A stretch of DNA of 5,842 nt from Acidobacteriota bacterium. Its GTDB lineage: Bacteria; Acidobacteriota; Terriglobia; Terriglobales; Acidobacteriaceae. The position numbers were made by a program, and so were the translations under genes. Position 1 is the first letter of the stretch. Each line of letters starts with the position of its first letter. Below the pieces are notes generated by a model. The model did not search any database, was not told where the DNA came from, and saw only the letters and a list, made by a program, of their open reading frames with translations. The DNA is taken from the NCBI GenBank assembly GCA_019510535.1, contig JAEKKE010000269.1:1-5842 (forward strand). Direction: 5' to 3'. Shown piece after piece: positions 5,383 to 5,842 of the stretch.

Positions 5383-5842
5383 TTAGAAGCTCTCCACCAT
5401 GTCGCTGACCAGCGCCTGGGCGAAGTTCCGTGCCAGGCGCTGAACGGCCGGGCTGTCTTCCTGGATGAAGGCACTCAGGTCCTGCGTCGACTGATACTGC
5501 TCGCGGAAGCTGAAGCCGTTGTTCTTATACAGAACCCGCCCATCGGGCGCAGTGAGCACCACCTTGGCGACGATGGTGATCAGGTAACTGGAGGTCTGCC
5601 CGCTGGAGGAGTCATAGGTCAGCGGCGCAACGGTCTGTGACGTGATCGTCCCAGTCAACAGAGCATCGCTATTTTCCGGCTTCTCGTCAGAGGTGACGAC
5701 ATAGCGGGTGCGATTATTCAGGGCGTGCACCACGGCCTGTGTGAAAGCGACCTCGGTGTGGTAGCTCTGCGTATTGTTCTTGAAGACTGGGACCGCGAGT
5801 GTACGAACGCCCGCTGGAATATGCGTAGCCTGACCCGCACGG
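5383..5842 (-). CDS. lptE: LptE-type LPS assembly lipoprotein, N-terminus outside window
   Basis: The 152 visible residues are the C-terminal bulk of an LptE-like protein, the outer-membrane lipoprotein that plugs the LptD barrel and helps deliver lipopolysaccharide to the cell surface. Visible features are IPAGVRTLAVPVFKNNT (fragment residues 8-24), typical of the first strand of this family. EVAFTQAVVHALNNRTRY (30-47) forms the first helix. Alternating beta strands follow, with LLTGTITSQTV, SYLITIVAKVVLTAPDGRVLY and FSFREQYQS. A C-terminal helix RLARNFAQALVSDMVESF ends the protein. The frame runs open to the edge, so the lipoprotein signal and cysteine lie beyond it. An internal GTG at 5731-5733 is not the start, because family-conserved residues precede it. 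holA follows 178 bp downstream on the same strand, the order seen in E. coli (lptE-holA), which supports the name. Sequence similarity in this family is low, so LptE-family is firmer than proven function. Confidence 0.85.
   Translation of the reverse strand, partial: RAGQATHIPAGVRTLAVPVFKNNTQSYHTEVAFTQAVVHALNNRTRYVVTSDEKPENSDALLTGTITSQTVAPLTYDSSSGQTSSYLITIVAKVVLTAPDGRVLYKNNGFSFREQYQSTQDLSAFIQEDSPAVQRLARNFAQALVSDMVESF

Noticed and set aside
5383..5733. Start of the LptE-like gene at the GTG 5731-5733
   Set aside because: The frame continues upstream with family-typical sequence (IPAGVRTLAVPVF), so this is an internal valine codon of a gene cut by the window edge.

Overview
The window looks like a chromosomal stretch from an acidobacterium, probably of the Terriglobia/Acidobacteriaceae type. 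This is an inference. It rests on moderately high GC, the protein styles, the lptE-holA pairing, and intergenic hairpin repeats of a kind I recall from these genomes. No rRNA, tRNA, CRISPR array, prophage or complete transposon is visible. Five protein genes are supported, all ordinary in type.

Layout from left to right. Positions 1-739 (minus) carry the N-terminal three quarters of class I fructose-1,6-bisphosphatase, cut by the window edge. Positions 740-938 form a divergent spacer holding a 116-bp MITE-like palindromic element (764-879) flanked by TA. Positions 939-2237 (plus) encode a Tat-exported M24 (Xaa-Pro aminopeptidase-like) metallopeptidase with all five metal ligands. Positions 2238-2531 lie between convergent genes and hold a mosaic of hairpin repeats bounded by a 12-bp inverted repeat; an intrinsic terminator for the minus-strand gene sits inside it. 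Positions 2532-3809 (minus) encode a membrane-anchored GGDEF diguanylate cyclase. Positions 3810-4061 are a spacer with a decayed repeat and small hairpins. Positions 4062-5204 (minus) are holA, the DNA polymerase III delta subunit. Positions 5205-5382 are a spacer with two short dyads. Positions 5383-5842 (minus) are the C-terminal part of an LptE-type outer-membrane lipoprotein that begins outside the window.

The minus-strand order lptE, holA, diguanylate cyclase is read right to left. The lptE-holA adjacency is also found in E. coli and supports both calls. The spacers of 178 and 252 bp make tight operon coupling uncertain. The metallopeptidase and the cyclase converge on the hairpin mosaic. 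The metallopeptidase and fbp diverge from the spacer that carries the MITE-like element.

I found no convincing new multi-gene system. The most distinctive material is non-coding: the MITE-like element, and a hairpin family in which two copies keep an identical 11-bp stem plan, including a G-T wobble at the same position, through three compensatory base-pair changes. At the protein level, the cyclase has its inhibitory-site arginine displaced by one residue.
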